From assembly GCA_949130485.1 (NCBI GenBank), contig OX422186.1, positions 2,645,313 through 2,709,312 of the forward strand: a stretch of DNA of 64,000 nt, in the 5' to 3' direction. Positions 1-11,272 of the stretch are shown here, one piece after another; position 1 is the first letter of the stretch; every line of letters starts with the position of its first letter. The position numbers and the translations under genes are program-made. Under the pieces are notes generated by a model that saw only the letters and a list, made by a program, of their open reading frames with translations, was not told the DNA's origin and made no database searches. The DNA is from Agelas oroides (taxonomy: Eukaryota; Porifera; Demospongiae; Agelasida; Agelasidae).

Positions 1-2211
1 TACGTTCTCATGCTTTGATCTTGTAATCTTGTACACTTGTACTTGTAAATGTGTGAGCCTAACCTCATAGAAGAGGGAGAGATGGTTTGAGCTCATAAAC
101 AACAATAGCCATGGTGTGACTAACTTATTCCATATTGGCCTGGAAATTCCATATGGCTAGCAGTGGTTGCTAGGCAACACTAAACAATGGTGCTACTTTA
201 AGCTCATTATTACACCTACATTTACATACATGTGTGCCAGTCCCAAGTAAATATCCCATACAAGTTAAGTCTTCTAACCTGAAAATCACTGCGTGTAACT
301 GTACTCTCACAGCTACTAGCAACCAACCCATCATCCTATCAGATGTACAGTCTACCTCACACCCAAATATTCCATTTCTTGGTAGGTTACCATTAGATAT
401 ATGCAGTGATCCATTTCATACTTACTTGAGTCCTTTAAGTTTATGACACTCTTTGAGGCCACTCGCTAGTTTAGAGAGTCCTTCATCACCAAGGTTGCTA
501 CCTACAAAGCTGTGGAAAGAGACATAATTCTCAGTCACCATCCTCTAGGCAACACAAAACAATGGCAATACATAGTACACACAATATGTAATGCAGTGAT
601 TGTTGAGAACTGACTTAAGCTAATTAGCACATTTCAACTAATATTGTGTGGCATGAGAAATATGATGCCAGTGTCATGACATTTCAGGGACTCTGTGAAA
701 ATAGCACAACTGTCTCCCACTGGAAGCGTATCATATGATCTAGTAGTAAATGCACACCTCCCCTCTCCCCAATGTAAATAAGCCCACTCCCCTAGGCTTG
801 TTGAAGATATGCCCTTACATAGGTCATACTGTGGTCACAAGTAAGCTATCAACACAACATAATTATCAACACGAAACTAACGACTTTCCATAATTTCTAT
901 CCAAGTAACAGCAAAACCTCTATGGAACACACCATCTCTAACTGTTCTAAGTTAGTGTGTTGGGTTTCAATCACCATGAAAGGTACGTATCTCTGGTTCT
1001 TGAAAATATGAGATATAGATTAATTAACCCTTTAACTATTGACAACATGCGTACTCATCATGTCACATGTTAGCAGTTGGCACAATTCATTTGGAGATAG
1101 ATTTTGCACTAGCAAAAAGGGTGGGATAGGGGAAGGGTGGCGGGTATAGTCACAAAGTGCCATGCACACAGCAGCTGTCTCTTGGCTAGCTGTACAAAGG
1201 CCTTGGTTGACACTGGCTGGGCCGTTTCTCTCCTTTATGGTACAAACCACTATAGAAACCACTGCTCTGTCCTTGTAAAGGCTCAAGTTTTGGCATTGTA
1301 GGCATTTTTTAATCAGAAGGAGCGTTCAGTGGTCGGAGAGCCCTGACAATTGAACACTCACTAATGGTGGGCATGGTCAAGGTTGCCAACCCTAAGAGAA
1401 TTGATAAATAAACGTGTGGGTCAAGTTTCCAGTTCTACCTCCCAGCAGAAGTGAAAATACAGTTATTAATTAGTTGTCATGGCAACAATTTTGTTTTCAT
1501 TTTTAGAATAAGAAAGCATTGTTGCTATCCTTGGTTCAAAGTGAAACCTCATGTTCGTACCTGCTGCCATGGTTTTATGAGAGAATAACTGTTAAAGGTA
1601 CCATGACAAATTATTTGTATCTACATACGTAGCTGCCTTAACTGTGCTATAAACATTTTGGAAATCTTGTAACCCAGTGCAGTACGTCACACCACAATGA
1701 CTGTACAGTTAAAACAAACTGTTATTGATATCCAACTCAATGGAACTTAATGTGTGGCTACGAAATAAAAGCCCAACCAAATTTACTTCCTCACTTCTGT
1801 GTGTAATATGTGGAGATCACGGCACATAATTATGTAGGTTGCCCTACATTTAGAGACAATGGCCAAATGTTGATTGCGTACAGAGTATGAAAGATGTACT
1901 ACATACAGAATGGAATAACAATTTTTATTATATACCTAGTTAACGTACTGCTACACTCAGCTTCTTACACTCAGTTTCCATATCCCATGACCTTATCTCT
2001 AACACCTTACCTTAACAGGTGCTTCGGGGGAAATGTTGGGTGTTGCCAAAATCACCCAACATCCGCCCAAGGAAGGCCAGAGTCCTACCCCCCAAGCACC
2101 TAGCCTTATTTGAACTAGCAACCTACCACCTACCATAAGCACATCACCTGCCAAACCAACCATAAAGATAAACTGTATAGCAACATAGCAATCAACATCG
2201 ATACTTAAGTG
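1..2211. other. Non-coding stretch, no gene recognised
   Basis: Only short ORFs without recognisable domains are present on either strand. A close match to the RFX-factor X-box (GTTGCTAGGCAAC) lies at 166-178. No transposon ends were recognised. The DIRS-type element on the minus strand begins to be readable at 2212. Confidence 0.5.
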
Positions 2212-3596
2212 TCAATTTTGCTTTGACAGCACAGTAGACAGTCCCGCTAGTCTCTCCCTCGGTATACGCACATAGGCAGAGCTCTCCCAACGACCAAGTG
2301 TCTTAATTAGGGAGTCTTCCACTCCCCGAGCTGCCGCTGTTGTAGCCGCCCCAATTCGGAAGCTGTGTCCTGTGAACTTGGATGCCTCCAGCCCTGCCTC
2401 CGTTAACGCCTCTCTGACTTTGATAGCAAATCGTTCACGTGACAGTGGGCGACCATCTCTGAACTGGAAGAAGGGCCCCGGCTGGTTCCCTCGAATTGCC
2501 AGGTATGCTGCCAGTGCTGCCACTGGGCACAACCGATTGCCAGTCTTTCCCAAGAAGATTGATACCCCGTGCTGAAATGGATCCGTCTTTGAGGCTTTAA
2601 TGTTCAGCTGAGCAATTTGGGGGGCACTCCGGCTGTCCAGTGTAACACAGATGAGCTCCTGGGTCAAACTCCTGCCATGATGGGACTGTAATTTCCCCTG
2701 ACCTGAGAAACCCAAAGAAGCAGGTGGTACATGCTGCCCACAGCACGATGTTATCAGGTTCCCTGCTATTTTCACTCGTGTCCAGTGTTGTCTTCAATTG
2801 TCCTGGGATGATCCTGGGATGCTCTTGTGTAATGTTGGTGTGTTAAAGACAGTGCAGTGTACCGCAGTTGGCAGCAGTGTGTAGTCGGATGGTTAGGGCC
2901 TAGTGTTACAGTTAGGGTTAGGGTTAGGGCTAGGGCCAGGGAATGGTTTTTTTCCCTTCTTTTTTTTTTTTTTTAAGTCAGACATCTTGGTGTATATGTC
3001 AGACTTAAACATAGGGTTAGTCAGACATCCTGGGTTATCCTGGGTTATTCTGTGACATTTGAAGGCAACACTGGACAACCCTCGCTATTTTGCTCCCACA
3101 CATGACGAATCCGCAGGAGCACCTCTGGCGTAATAGGGAGCCGAACCCGTTGGGCCGTTGGAGACTTCTTGGCTTGCTCACTTTTAATACCACGGAGCAC
3201 ATATTCTAGAAGGGGCATCTTCTCCCTAAATGGGTCACCCTGACCTGACATGACCTGAAGATGGCAAGCTGCTGATAGGTAACACTTTATAGATTGGTGT
3301 TTCTTGTCACCTTGAGCTAAGTATGCCACATATTCACACAAATTCTTCTCTGTTAACGGTAATGGGACCATCTTCCTCTCCGAGCAGAATTTAACATAGC
3401 GATTCTTTCCTGCAGTGTAAGTCCGTGTAGTTGACGGGGCCAACGAACATTTTAGATAGTGCTGAACCACCTGCGCCAGGCTGGAGACGTCCAGCTGTTC
3501 AGCCTGACCAGTCCTTCCATCAACACACAAGGTACTGGGACCTGCTGTCGCTCTGCCTGGGGAGTCAACGAGAAAAAGGAAGTCAACTGGTTTCAT
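2212..3596 (-). pseudogene. DIRS tyrosine recombinase, broken
   Basis: The recombinase would insert the circular DNA copy of the element by site-specific strand exchange. The N-terminal core-binding part (3596-3078) has a typical sequence around CYLSAACHLQ and VRLPITPEVLLRIRH. The catalytic part (2797-2212) has FFGFLRSGEI, CPVAALAAYLAIRG and the box II motif GHSFRIGAATTAA with the H-x-x-R pair. Defects: a 299-bp inverted-repeat element splits the two parts; a frameshift lies near 2630, where FGFLRSGEI and NIKASKTD are in different frames; and the segment after GRWESSAY is about three residues shorter than in copy 2 (STAYLSYIQPP), so the residue expected to be the catalytic tyrosine seems lost. 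The family call is firm. The tyrosine loss is inferred from comparing the two copies. Confidence 0.8.
2779..3077. mobile_element. 299-bp inverted-repeat (MITE-like) insertion with telomere-like core
   Basis: The ends are inverted copies of TGTCCAGTGTTG(T/C)CTTCAA followed by repeated CCTGGGAT motifs. The interruption lies exactly between the two halves of the recombinase frame. An imperfect direct repeat of host sequence, CCCT(C)GCTATTTT, occurs at 2761-2772 and 3079-3091. The core contains three tandem TTAGGG units with degenerate neighbours (2912-2935) and a T-rich tract. No ORF belongs to the element. Confidence 0.7.
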
Positions 3597-5192
3597 GACA
3601 GGGCATTGGCACGTTCATTTAGCTGGCCTGGAATGTGTGATGAGGTAATTGTGCAGCAAAACTTAGCCTCAATGAAAAAGAGGCATCTGAGCATATGAGC
3701 CATGTAGGTCTCCTTGGACCTTCCTGCTTTAATGGATGCCACCACTGCCTCATTGTCACAATTGCATTGAATAGTGAGGCCACCCCACTCTTTTCCCCAT
3801 AATGCAGCTGCCAACACAATGGGCAACAACTCTTTGGCTGCAATTGGGGCTTTCACAAATTCTGGCACCTCCAGCCAGCTCACCTGAAGCCACCTACTGC
3901 ACCACATCCCCAAGAACCTGATGCATCACTACAAATGCTCACATCTGGTTGCTCCACACTACTGGAGTATAGCATCGAGACTCCATTCCAGTCTTTTAAG
4001 AACACCCCCCACCATTCTATGTCTCCATGAAACTGCTCATTTAGCCGAATAAAATGGTGTTGCTTCTTTGTTCGAGCCAAAAGATCAAATATCCCCCCAA
4101 AGAAATCTCCTACCTGGCCGGACTTCCTTACAAGCATGGCACAGATAACCAGTCAGCAACTCTAAATAACATTTCTTACTCCGTGATCAATTGCCTCAAT
4201 TTCTCCAATTTCTCACCAGGGAGGTGAAACTCTAGTGCAACTGTATCTACCTCAATGCCCAACAAGGTGATACATGTAAGTGGCCCACACACTTGTGGGA
4301 TGCCACAGGAACTCACGGCATACTGTCAACGCCTTCTCCAAGTCCTCTGCACACTCCATTGACCTGGGGCTGCCCATAATGATGCAATCATTCAAATAAT
4401 GAGCCACATTGTGCACTCCTCTTGCTCGCATCACCCATTCCAAAGCATCCGCCACTGAATTGAAAATCTTGGGGGCAGATCGTAAACCAAATAGGACAGT
4501 TGTATCTATGTAAATTCTCCCTTTCCATACCATCCCAACAAATGGCGGTCATCCGGATGAACAGGCACTGTACGGTATGCTGCCTGAACATCCAGTTTGG
4601 CCAGTAGGGTACCCTGCCCCAACCTCTGGATGACTGGCACAATGTTGTCTACCCATACATAGGAGAGAGAGCACAACTCTTTGCAGATTCCATCGTTCAC
4701 GCTCTTTCCCTCCGGCGATGATAAATCTACGATAAGGTGCCATTTTCCAGGCTCACTTTTTGGAATTACTCCAAATGGACTGATCTGCACAAATGGAACA
4801 TTCTCTGGTGCCAATGGCCCAACCACTCTTCCTGCTGTTTGCTCTGTGAACAGATATTCCTCCACCACATCTGTACTTTCAGTTGCTGACTTCATGTTAC
4901 TGTGAGCAGGTTTTCAACTAAATCTCTGGTAATTAAACCCGATTCTGAAGCCCCCAGCAATGCCCCGCAACACAAATCTCGCAAATTCACCATCCGGATG
5001 CTGAGCCAATGCCTGCTCGCAGGTCCTCATCTTAAGTGGTGTCTTGATTACTGCCAACTGAGGCGCTATTGGTCTAGCCACCATAGGAGCACATTGTTCC
5101 AGTTGCAGCAGCTCCTCTGTAAAAGGATTTCCACCCACGATCTTTTTCTGGCCTGAGTGTTTCTGATCACACCATTCGCAACACCCAACCAA
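3593..5192 (-). pseudogene. DIRS reverse transcriptase-RNase H, broken
   Basis: The polyprotein start (5192-4914) has the conserved block around FVLRGIAGGFRIGF. The RT palm follows: PFGVIPKSEPGKWHLIVDLS, KLDVQAAYR (motif A) and FGLRSAPKIF (motif B), then HYLNDCI in place of the catalytic Y-x-D-D (motif C). RNase H follows with SICSDASGSWGCGA, AAKELLPIVLA, CDNEAVV and HIPGQLNERA. Frameshifts or stops occur near 4900, 4515, 4230-4130 and 3890, and the first aspartate of motif C is Asn, so the enzyme is inactive on two grounds. It lies between gag and recombinase and corresponds to the 60728-62326 gene of copy 2. Confidence 0.85.
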
Positions 5193-5558
5193 ATTCAGGT
5201 CAGCTGCCTCGAATTATCCTAGAAATAGGCAGAATGTAATTCTAATACCCAAGTATGAGGAGTAAGCCTATGGATCACCACTTACTGCCTGGCTTCTGAC
5301 TCTAAGGTTCTGGAATACCGCCGCCTACAGACAAGACTGATCACACTCAACAACTGACTGGAGAACAGATACCCAGTACCCTGTGGGATCCATGGGTTTA
5401 CCCCTGGAATTAATAGTAATGAGATTACTATATATAATTATTACGTATATATATTCTGTTGAATTATATAGAGTGATAGTGACCACATGATACCTTTGTA
5501 ACTGAATGTGATATTGCATGCATGTGTTCCTCTCTGTTCAAAGCTCAACAATCCTGAC

Positions 5559-6995
5559 CTAAGGGGGTCCACCAGCCAACGAAGTAAACCCTTTCTTTGG
5601 AGCATTAGCTCTTCTGCAGGAGACCCTTGGATGACGGCCTGCACACTCTGAGCAGATGTACCGAAACCTACATTTATCACCATACCTACAGGCACCGTCG
5701 TTAAAATCCCAACAAATTCCCTTCCTTCCCTTAGGAATTTCCTCCAGCCGACCAAAGGTGCCTCCTCCACTTGCCACTTCCGATGAGGCTGCACAGTGGG
5801 GCATTCTTCAGTCTCATGTGTGGCAGTACTACAATGAGTGCACAGCAACCTCTTCCTTGCCCGGCCTGTGAATATTTGATTGTAGATGTGTGTGTCAATT
5901 TGTAGGGTATCCAACCTGAAATATGAAAGTGTGCGCATTGATTCCAAAACAGTACTTTTCATACCCAGGTAAGAAAGAAACCACAGATGGATCGGGTTCG
6001 CATGTCAATTTTTTCGGAAACAGTGCACTTTTCCGGAAGTGATAAATCCCGAAAAATGGTACGTGACCAATATCAAGCCATGGGCCTAGTTATCCCCCCC
6101 CAAAACTTACCCTCACAGACCTAATGTACAACTCACTGTCATGTTTACAGTAGTCTTGTTCGCTGTGGTCAGTGGTCTGGGAACAAAATAATTTTACCAG
6201 TTACGGTGAACTTGAATGGTTGGTCAAGTGCCATTTTTCGGAACTTACCACTTCCGGAAAAGTGCACCAATTCCGAAAGAAAATGACATAAGAACTCGAT
6301 CCGTCTGTAGTTCTTTCTTACCTGGGCTGGCTCTTATGAAAACCACTGTTTTGAAATAAATGCGCACACTTTCATCTTTTAGTTGGGCAGCCTACAATTT
6401 GAGACCATTTTCGATTACCCGTGCCTGCGGCCTTGTCCCAGAAGGCCTCATCATATACGTGCCACGCTGGCTCTTCGTATTCACGTTGGGCCCGCAACAC
6501 AATCAGCAAGTAAGCCAACATCTCCGGCACCATGTCAGGGTACTTCTTCGCCATCACCGCAATGTAAATGTTGAAGCACTGGACCCAAGTAAGCACATCT
6601 CGGATTGGCTTCTTGCAGGCCTGAGTGACCTCCAGACCTGGCAGGATAACAAAACGATGTGGATCTGGTTCAGCACTGAGTTTTTCCAACACCCCAAAAG
6701 GTTGAAGTTCCGCCATATCCACAAACTCCCACCGCAGGATCTTCTCGTATGTCCTTCATGATATCGCTGGAAGCCCATCACCAACCCACACCTTTGGGAG
6801 TTTTGATGCTTCCAACTCCGATTGGGGGACCAGCAAGCTCATCAATGAACCAGCTGCACTCATCGTATCCACCACTGTCACTTTGGCCCCACTTGATGAA
6901 GGAACCCCTGCATTGCTGCTGATTGGCGGTAAAGGTGGTAGCAGATCCTCTGGTGGCAACCTTCCTAATTCCACTGTGGGAGACAGCACCAACAT
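5559..6995 (-). pseudogene. DIRS gag-like nucleocapsid protein, broken
   Basis: This would be the structural, RNA-binding protein of the element. From the start (6995) a low-complexity Pro/Ser-rich region is followed by WVGDGLPAIS and, past a TGA at 6753-6755, by a conserved core with WEFVDMAEL, TWVQCFNIYIAVMA and EPAWHVYDEAF. After the insertion at 5903-6394 the protein resumes with QIFTGRARK, a zinc knuckle C-x2-C-x4-H-x4-C (CTHCSTATHETEEC) and, past a frameshift near 5800, a CCCH-like cluster (CWDFNDGACRYGDKC) whose histidine appears to be replaced by Tyr. The same order is seen in copy 2, where the zinc knuckle reads CSHCLSEDHTVDEC. The start codon is uncertain. Confidence 0.8.
5903..6394. 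mobile_element. 492-bp inverted-repeat element with 7-bp target duplication
   Basis: The ends begin TAGG and end CCTA, and the inverted repeats run for roughly 150-170 bp on each side. They share GAAAGTGTGCGCATT, AGGTAAGAAAG and GTGCACTTTTCCGGAAGTG. The element is flanked by CAATTTG at 5896-5902 and 6395-6401. It sits inside gag. Removing it with one CAATTTG leaves gag in frame and alignable to copy 2, which independently confirms the borders. The middle contains no protein-like ORF. No superfamily is assigned; a 7-bp duplication is not diagnostic. Confidence 0.9.
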
Positions 6996-8273
6996 TTACT
7001 TTAACATTTACTCCTCCATAGACACACCAGTTAGAGTTTAACCATCTTGTACCTTTCACCATTGTATGTACATACCAAATCAGGCTTGACCCCGCAAGTC
7101 TGCTATCTGCACTAGCACATGCACACTTGACCATGCAAGCTGGGCTGTCCACTCTGTCCAGCCATATACTATATCCAGTCGTTTCCATCACCACTTAATG
7201 TATGCCATACTTAATGTATGTCACACTTCTCATCAAACAAACGTCATACTTTGTCCCACCAGCTTTTCAGGCCTGACCCTGCAAGCCTTGACACATATCA
7301 ACCAATTTCCAAGTTTAACCACTAACTTCTACTTACGGGGCCTTTCTTTTTTGCCTTCTTCACCCATCACTCTGCACACACATGTATCAAGTATCAAGAT
7401 TCCGTGCACGCCTGAATGTTTCCGAATCAGTCTCTATACTAGCTAGGTCGAATATTGGTCCAGGCAGTTGAAATATCGTTGTCGAAAATTGGTAGTGGTC
7501 GAAAATCGGTAGCTTATGCTGTTTCTCACTCAGGCTCACCCCACGATAATATTTGCCTGTGCTATATGGTTGCTAAGGCACATGTTATAGTCAGTGCAAG
7601 TACGTATGGCTTTGTTGTACTTTAATGTTTCCTTGCAATCATGTTCTTTATAAAGGGTGTGTCTACTTATGCAATAAATAAAATGTGAACAATCAACATC
7701 ACTGTAGTAGCATTGTGTAGAAGAGAGCAGAAAGAAAGCACTAGCTATGTATGTTTATAATAGATCTTCTTTTTCTTTTTGCACATACTGTGAACAGGCA
7801 AAGCTGCAAGTTGTAACATAGTCTCATGAAGGAGTGCCCATCACCGGAAGTATGACAAATAAGGGGGTGGGTGCTCTTTCAAGTGTTCCCATGTGTACAA
7901 TGCTATGTTTACAGCACACTAGCACTCAAATCCATCATCTTGCTGGAGTTTACTTGAAAAGTATACTCCACTAGCCATGTGAAGCTTGCTTCAGGGTGCA
8001 TACTCATTAGAGTAAACTTTGACCCAATACAGGAAATTGAGCCAGAAGTAGGGGGTGGGCACTCTTTTGAGAGCGGGTTGGACAATGGGTCGTGCTTAGC
8101 AGTAGCGGAGTGTGTGTTGCAGTTGTAAATGGGACATGTCAGAGTGGAATGGATATGTGACTTTGTGGCTAGAGGTCACACCTGGGTAGGAGGAAAATGG
8201 TTGGAAGTGCAGGGGTACTGCTTGCATCCAGTGTTATGTAGCTGAGGGTGCAGTGTAGAGTGTATTGTCAAGC
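6996..8273. other. Non-coding; possible end of DIRS copy 1
   Basis: No convincing gene. Between 7078 and 7300 the sequence carries several scattered motifs resembling CAGGCTTGACCCTGCAAG, the reverse complement of the tandem repeat at 8274-8525. This may reflect terminal sequence of the DIRS element or an older inverted duplication. An A/T-rich stretch follows. Confidence 0.35.
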
Positions 8274-8525
8274 TGGTGGGTATCAAGGTTTGTAGGGTCA
8301 AGCCTTGGACTAAAAAGTTGGTTGGTGCCAAGGTTTGCAGGGTCAAGCCTTGGACTGAAATGTGTAGCAGGCAGCAAGGTTTGCAGGATCAAGCAGTGGT
8401 CTAGATGAGAGGTTGAGGGTTTGCAAGGTCAAGCATTGTAAGTGGAAGGTGGTGGATATCGGGGTTTGCAAGGTCAAGCCTTGTAAGTGGAAGTTGGTAG
8501 ATATCGGGGTTGTAAGGTCAAGCCT
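8274..8525. repeat. Degenerate tandem repeat, GGTTTGCAGGGTCAAGCCTTG core
   Basis: About six copies of a roughly 40-45-bp unit. Each contains a variant of AAGGTTTGCAGGGTCAAGC followed by a short variable spacer. The last two copies share GATATCGGGGTT. Inverted scattered copies are seen at about 7078-7300. Confidence 0.7.
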
Positions 8526-8813
8526 GGTGACCATTCATATACATGTTTGTGTATATAGTTCTAGACTTGTGCACTAGCCACAGCTACTATTTAACAGTGA
8601 TATTTATTTCTTGTAGCATTTCCAATATTGTGGCTACTCTTTGAGGGTGGAGGGCATTCAAGGGCAGAGTGTGATAAATGGTACTTTCACTCTTGCACCA
8701 ATCAAGTGTAGTCCTGACAACCATAAAACACTTGCAACTAAAGAGGTACAAATGATCTAGATAACAAAACTTGGACTAACTTCTTTGCCTACTTGCAACT
8801 AAGTTGCCCTCAC

Positions 8814-9009
8814 CTGCCATGATAAAAATCCAACTTGACACCAAGCCAATCCATTGAGCAAACATATCCTTTCTAAAGCTGACCAAGTGACGGACAAATG
8901 TTTGCAATGTCTCAGGTTTGTAAACCCCAGCCAGTCCACACCATGCACAGTGCTTTTGTTTTCCTTCCACATCAAAAAAAATGTTAAAGTGTAAAGTAGC
9001 ATCTACACA
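8814..9009 (-). CDS. Candidate exon of unknown gene
   Basis: On the minus strand an open stretch of 196 bp is bordered by a possible acceptor (TTTGCAG) and a possible donor (GCAG|GTGAGG). The encoded segment contains CAWCGLAGVYKPETLQ and FVRHLVSFRKDMFAQWI; I recognise no family. Its start phase (0) does not match the end phase (2) of the candidate leucine-rich exon just upstream at 9384-9461, so the two are not directly joined if both are real. Weak call. Confidence 0.2.
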
Positions 9010-9383
9010 CTGCAAACCACACAACTAAACATTTGTGCCACAATTAGTACTAGGATTCCTGCTTTTTTCCTGAACACAGTCTATCCTGGTCATAAATCAA
9101 GCTGATATAAACAGTAGGAGACATCCACCAGAACTAAGGCCAATTAAAGTTCAAACAAAAGCCTACCATAAAAAAGTGAAAGTGGTTGCAATGAGCAAGT
9201 GCTACGTACATGACAATTATGCTGTCTTGTATGACACTCTAAAGTAATGTGACACTGCATACAGACAAAATGTAGGATTTTCCCTCAGCAGACTACGTGC
9301 AAGATGAAGAGCCTAGACACTACTGACTAAAAGCATAACTTGCGAAATACTTATGCTCATATGTAATACATGCACACACTCAC

Positions 9384-9461
9384 TTAATCTCTTGTGCTCT
9401 GGGACAAAGTTTCAACAGCTCAGCAACTGCTTGTACATCAGCATCAGAAAAGCCAGCTCTC
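9384..9461 (-). CDS. Candidate leucine-rich-repeat exon
   Basis: A 78-bp minus-strand segment lies between a good acceptor (TCATTTTAG) and a good donor (GTGAGTGT). It encodes about 26 residues including GFSDADVQAVAELLKLCPRA followed by QEI. The spacing of hydrophobic residues fits one ribonuclease-inhibitor-type leucine-rich repeat. Its phase (one base in, two bases out) is the same as that of the 84-bp exon next to the NACHT exon at 31 kb. It may be an exon of another NLR or leucine-rich gene, or a stranded exon. No NACHT sequence was found near it. Confidence 0.4.
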
Positions 9462-10371
9462 CTAAAATGACAGTAAAAAATGAGTCAAAAAAAAAGAAAA
9501 AATGAACACTACATTTCATGCTCTACCTTGTTACACCACCATCATAGCAACTTTCCATTCTATTTGTAACATAACTTTGTGATTAAAGTGAGATCCTTGT
9601 GGCGCACGTCTTGACCTACTGCTATGTTATAAACCAGAGGCTCCACTCCTATTGGTGTCTTTCAGGTTTATTTTTATAAGATACTGTACCTCAGTAGCAT
9701 GGTTCCTCATAGGGATTTAGCTATAATGAGTGAGGTTAGAACTTGAGCTTCAATGGCTGGCCACATTACAAAACCTGTTTGCCTAATGTAATAGCTGTCT
9801 ACTCAGCTGAACCAAGTAGGAAACCAGATTTAAAGGCATTTCACTGTAAACAGATGTGTGCGGTGCCCTTTTGAGGATAAAAATTAATGTGGAAACACAC
9901 CCCCCACCTTGAAAAACATGTAAAATGTACTCCTATGGGTAATTTTCCATAAAACTATCGGCTCTTATTTCTTCTTTGTTTAGTCAGAATAGCACAATAA
10001 TGGCTGAAGCAATTACAATGATTGCAACTCAAAGGAGCAGCACACGTATTGTACTCACCACGTTATAATAGTCATAAAGAAATCGAAAGTTTAAGCATTC
10101 CGAGGTGAGTGCATGCTGCTCACGCCATTAATAAAGAACTACATCACCAGAAATTCAACTAGGCATGCGTTGGGCAAACTGCCAAGAGGAGGTTTACATG
10201 AATAATAAAAAGTAGCAGCTCACATATATGCAAAACACACGACAGAGAGAGTATGTGTTTCCAGGAGAAGCATGTATGTGTGCTAGGAGAAGCAGGTGGT
10301 GTACTGCATTGAGTACAGGACTGCATGAGAGAAGTCACTCTGCACAGGATTCTCCTGATGGAGAGAGTTTC
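9462..10371. other. Non-coding stretch
   Basis: No ORF with recognisable features and no clear transposon ends. If the leucine-rich exon at 9384 is real, this would be intron or upstream sequence of that gene. Confidence 0.35.
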
Positions 10372-10991
10372 AGTGGTGGTTCTAGAATTTTGAAAAGTGG
10401 GGTTCCAGTGTGTACTTGATTGTTATACTTGGCGAAGCATAATAAAGCGCGCGCGTGCCCACTAGGGGGTGTGGCATGCCCCCCCCCCCCCCCCCCCCCC
10501 CCCCACAGGAAAATTGTTGATTTCAGACCTTCTGAGATCGTTTCTGGTGCCGTTTTGGGGGTGAAATAGCAAGAGATGGACGACCTACTGCCAAATCTAG
10601 CCATTGTGTTTGAAGCCTTTAAACACTCGGAGAATTTAAAGGCTGTAAAGCGGCCGTGAGGCGCAGGAAAAAAAGAAAATTTTAGCTAGCTACTGTACTC
10701 GTACTCGAGTTGACACACGTGCGTTATTGCTATCCTTGTTCCCAGGCCCCGCCCAGCTTTTCATCGCTTGCAGTACGGAAAAGCGGCTTCCATACTGCAA
10801 GCGACAGAAAGCTGAGCGGGACCTGGGAACGAGGCTGCGTTATTGCTACTGTGAAGCTTCAGTGTGGCTTCTGTGTATCTCCAGTGTGGGCCGCAGTGTA
10901 TGTATGTGCAGACTTACTAAGTATACGCGAAGGCAGCCCTTCAAAAGGGGGGTTCCATGGAACCCATGGAACCCCCTCTAGATCTGCCACT
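10372..10991. mobile_element. 620-bp inverted-repeat element (hAT-like ends)
   Basis: The ends are inverted: AGTGGTGGTTCTAGA at the left and, read on the other strand, AGTGGCAGATCTAGA at the right. The direct repeat AGTTTC lies at 10366-10371 and, one base past the right end, at 10993-10998. A 25-base C run (about 10480-10504) and a palindromic 107-bp Mutator-like element (10731-10837) lie inside. The ORFs crossing the C run have no domain and are taken as chance. The AGTGG start is reminiscent of hAT ends, but the duplication is not a clean 8 bp. Confidence 0.55.
10731..10837. mobile_element. Mutator-like MITE, 107 bp, 9-bp target duplication
   Basis: An almost complete palindrome with ends related to TAGCCTCGTTCCCAGGC, here beginning TATCCTTGTTCCCAGGC and ending with CCTGGGAACGAGGCTG. 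The 9-bp CGTTATTGC occurs at 10722-10730 and 10838-10846. A 9-bp duplication with long inverted repeats is characteristic of Mutator-like elements. This is one of at least six related insertions in the window. Confidence 0.85.
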
Positions 10992-11272
10992 AAGTTTCGC
11001 AGTCAACCCCTGATGGGATACTGACAGCACATACATACTGAGTGGTTGCCAGGTGTGCGACTACAAGTATTCAGTACATGTACCATTATGTAGCAGCACA
11101 AGCCAAGACCCTGGGTTCATTTTCAGCAACTGCTGGCCTTCCACCCTCCTCTATTTTCACCTCATAACAACATCTCTTTATTGAGCTCCAACTGTTTTGC
11201 AACTAAAAAATTATAGCTATCAAATCAGAAGAAGACAGCAGCCAAGTAATTTGTTGCATCTGCAAGGTAAAT

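Larger units (their letters stand above)
2212..6995 (-). mobile_element. Decayed DIRS-type (tyrosine-recombinase) retrotransposon, copy 1
   Basis: Read on the minus strand, three retrotransposon genes follow each other: a gag with a zinc knuckle (6995 to 5559), a reverse transcriptase with RNase H (5192 to 3593) and a phage-integrase-like tyrosine recombinase (3596 to 2212). A recombinase instead of a DDE integrase or endonuclease defines the DIRS order. No methyltransferase domain was seen, which is closer to Ngaro/PAT-like members, but this was not resolved. Every gene carries stops or frameshifts, and two short inverted-repeat elements (2779-3077 and 5903-6394) interrupt it. The outer terminal repeats were not identified, so these limits are those of recognisable coding sequence. 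The same gene set on the plus strand at 57239-63259 supports the reading. Confidence 0.85.

Noticed and set aside
10335..10604. 89-codon minus ORF with a glycine run
   Set aside because: Created by the poly-C tract inside an inverted-repeat element.
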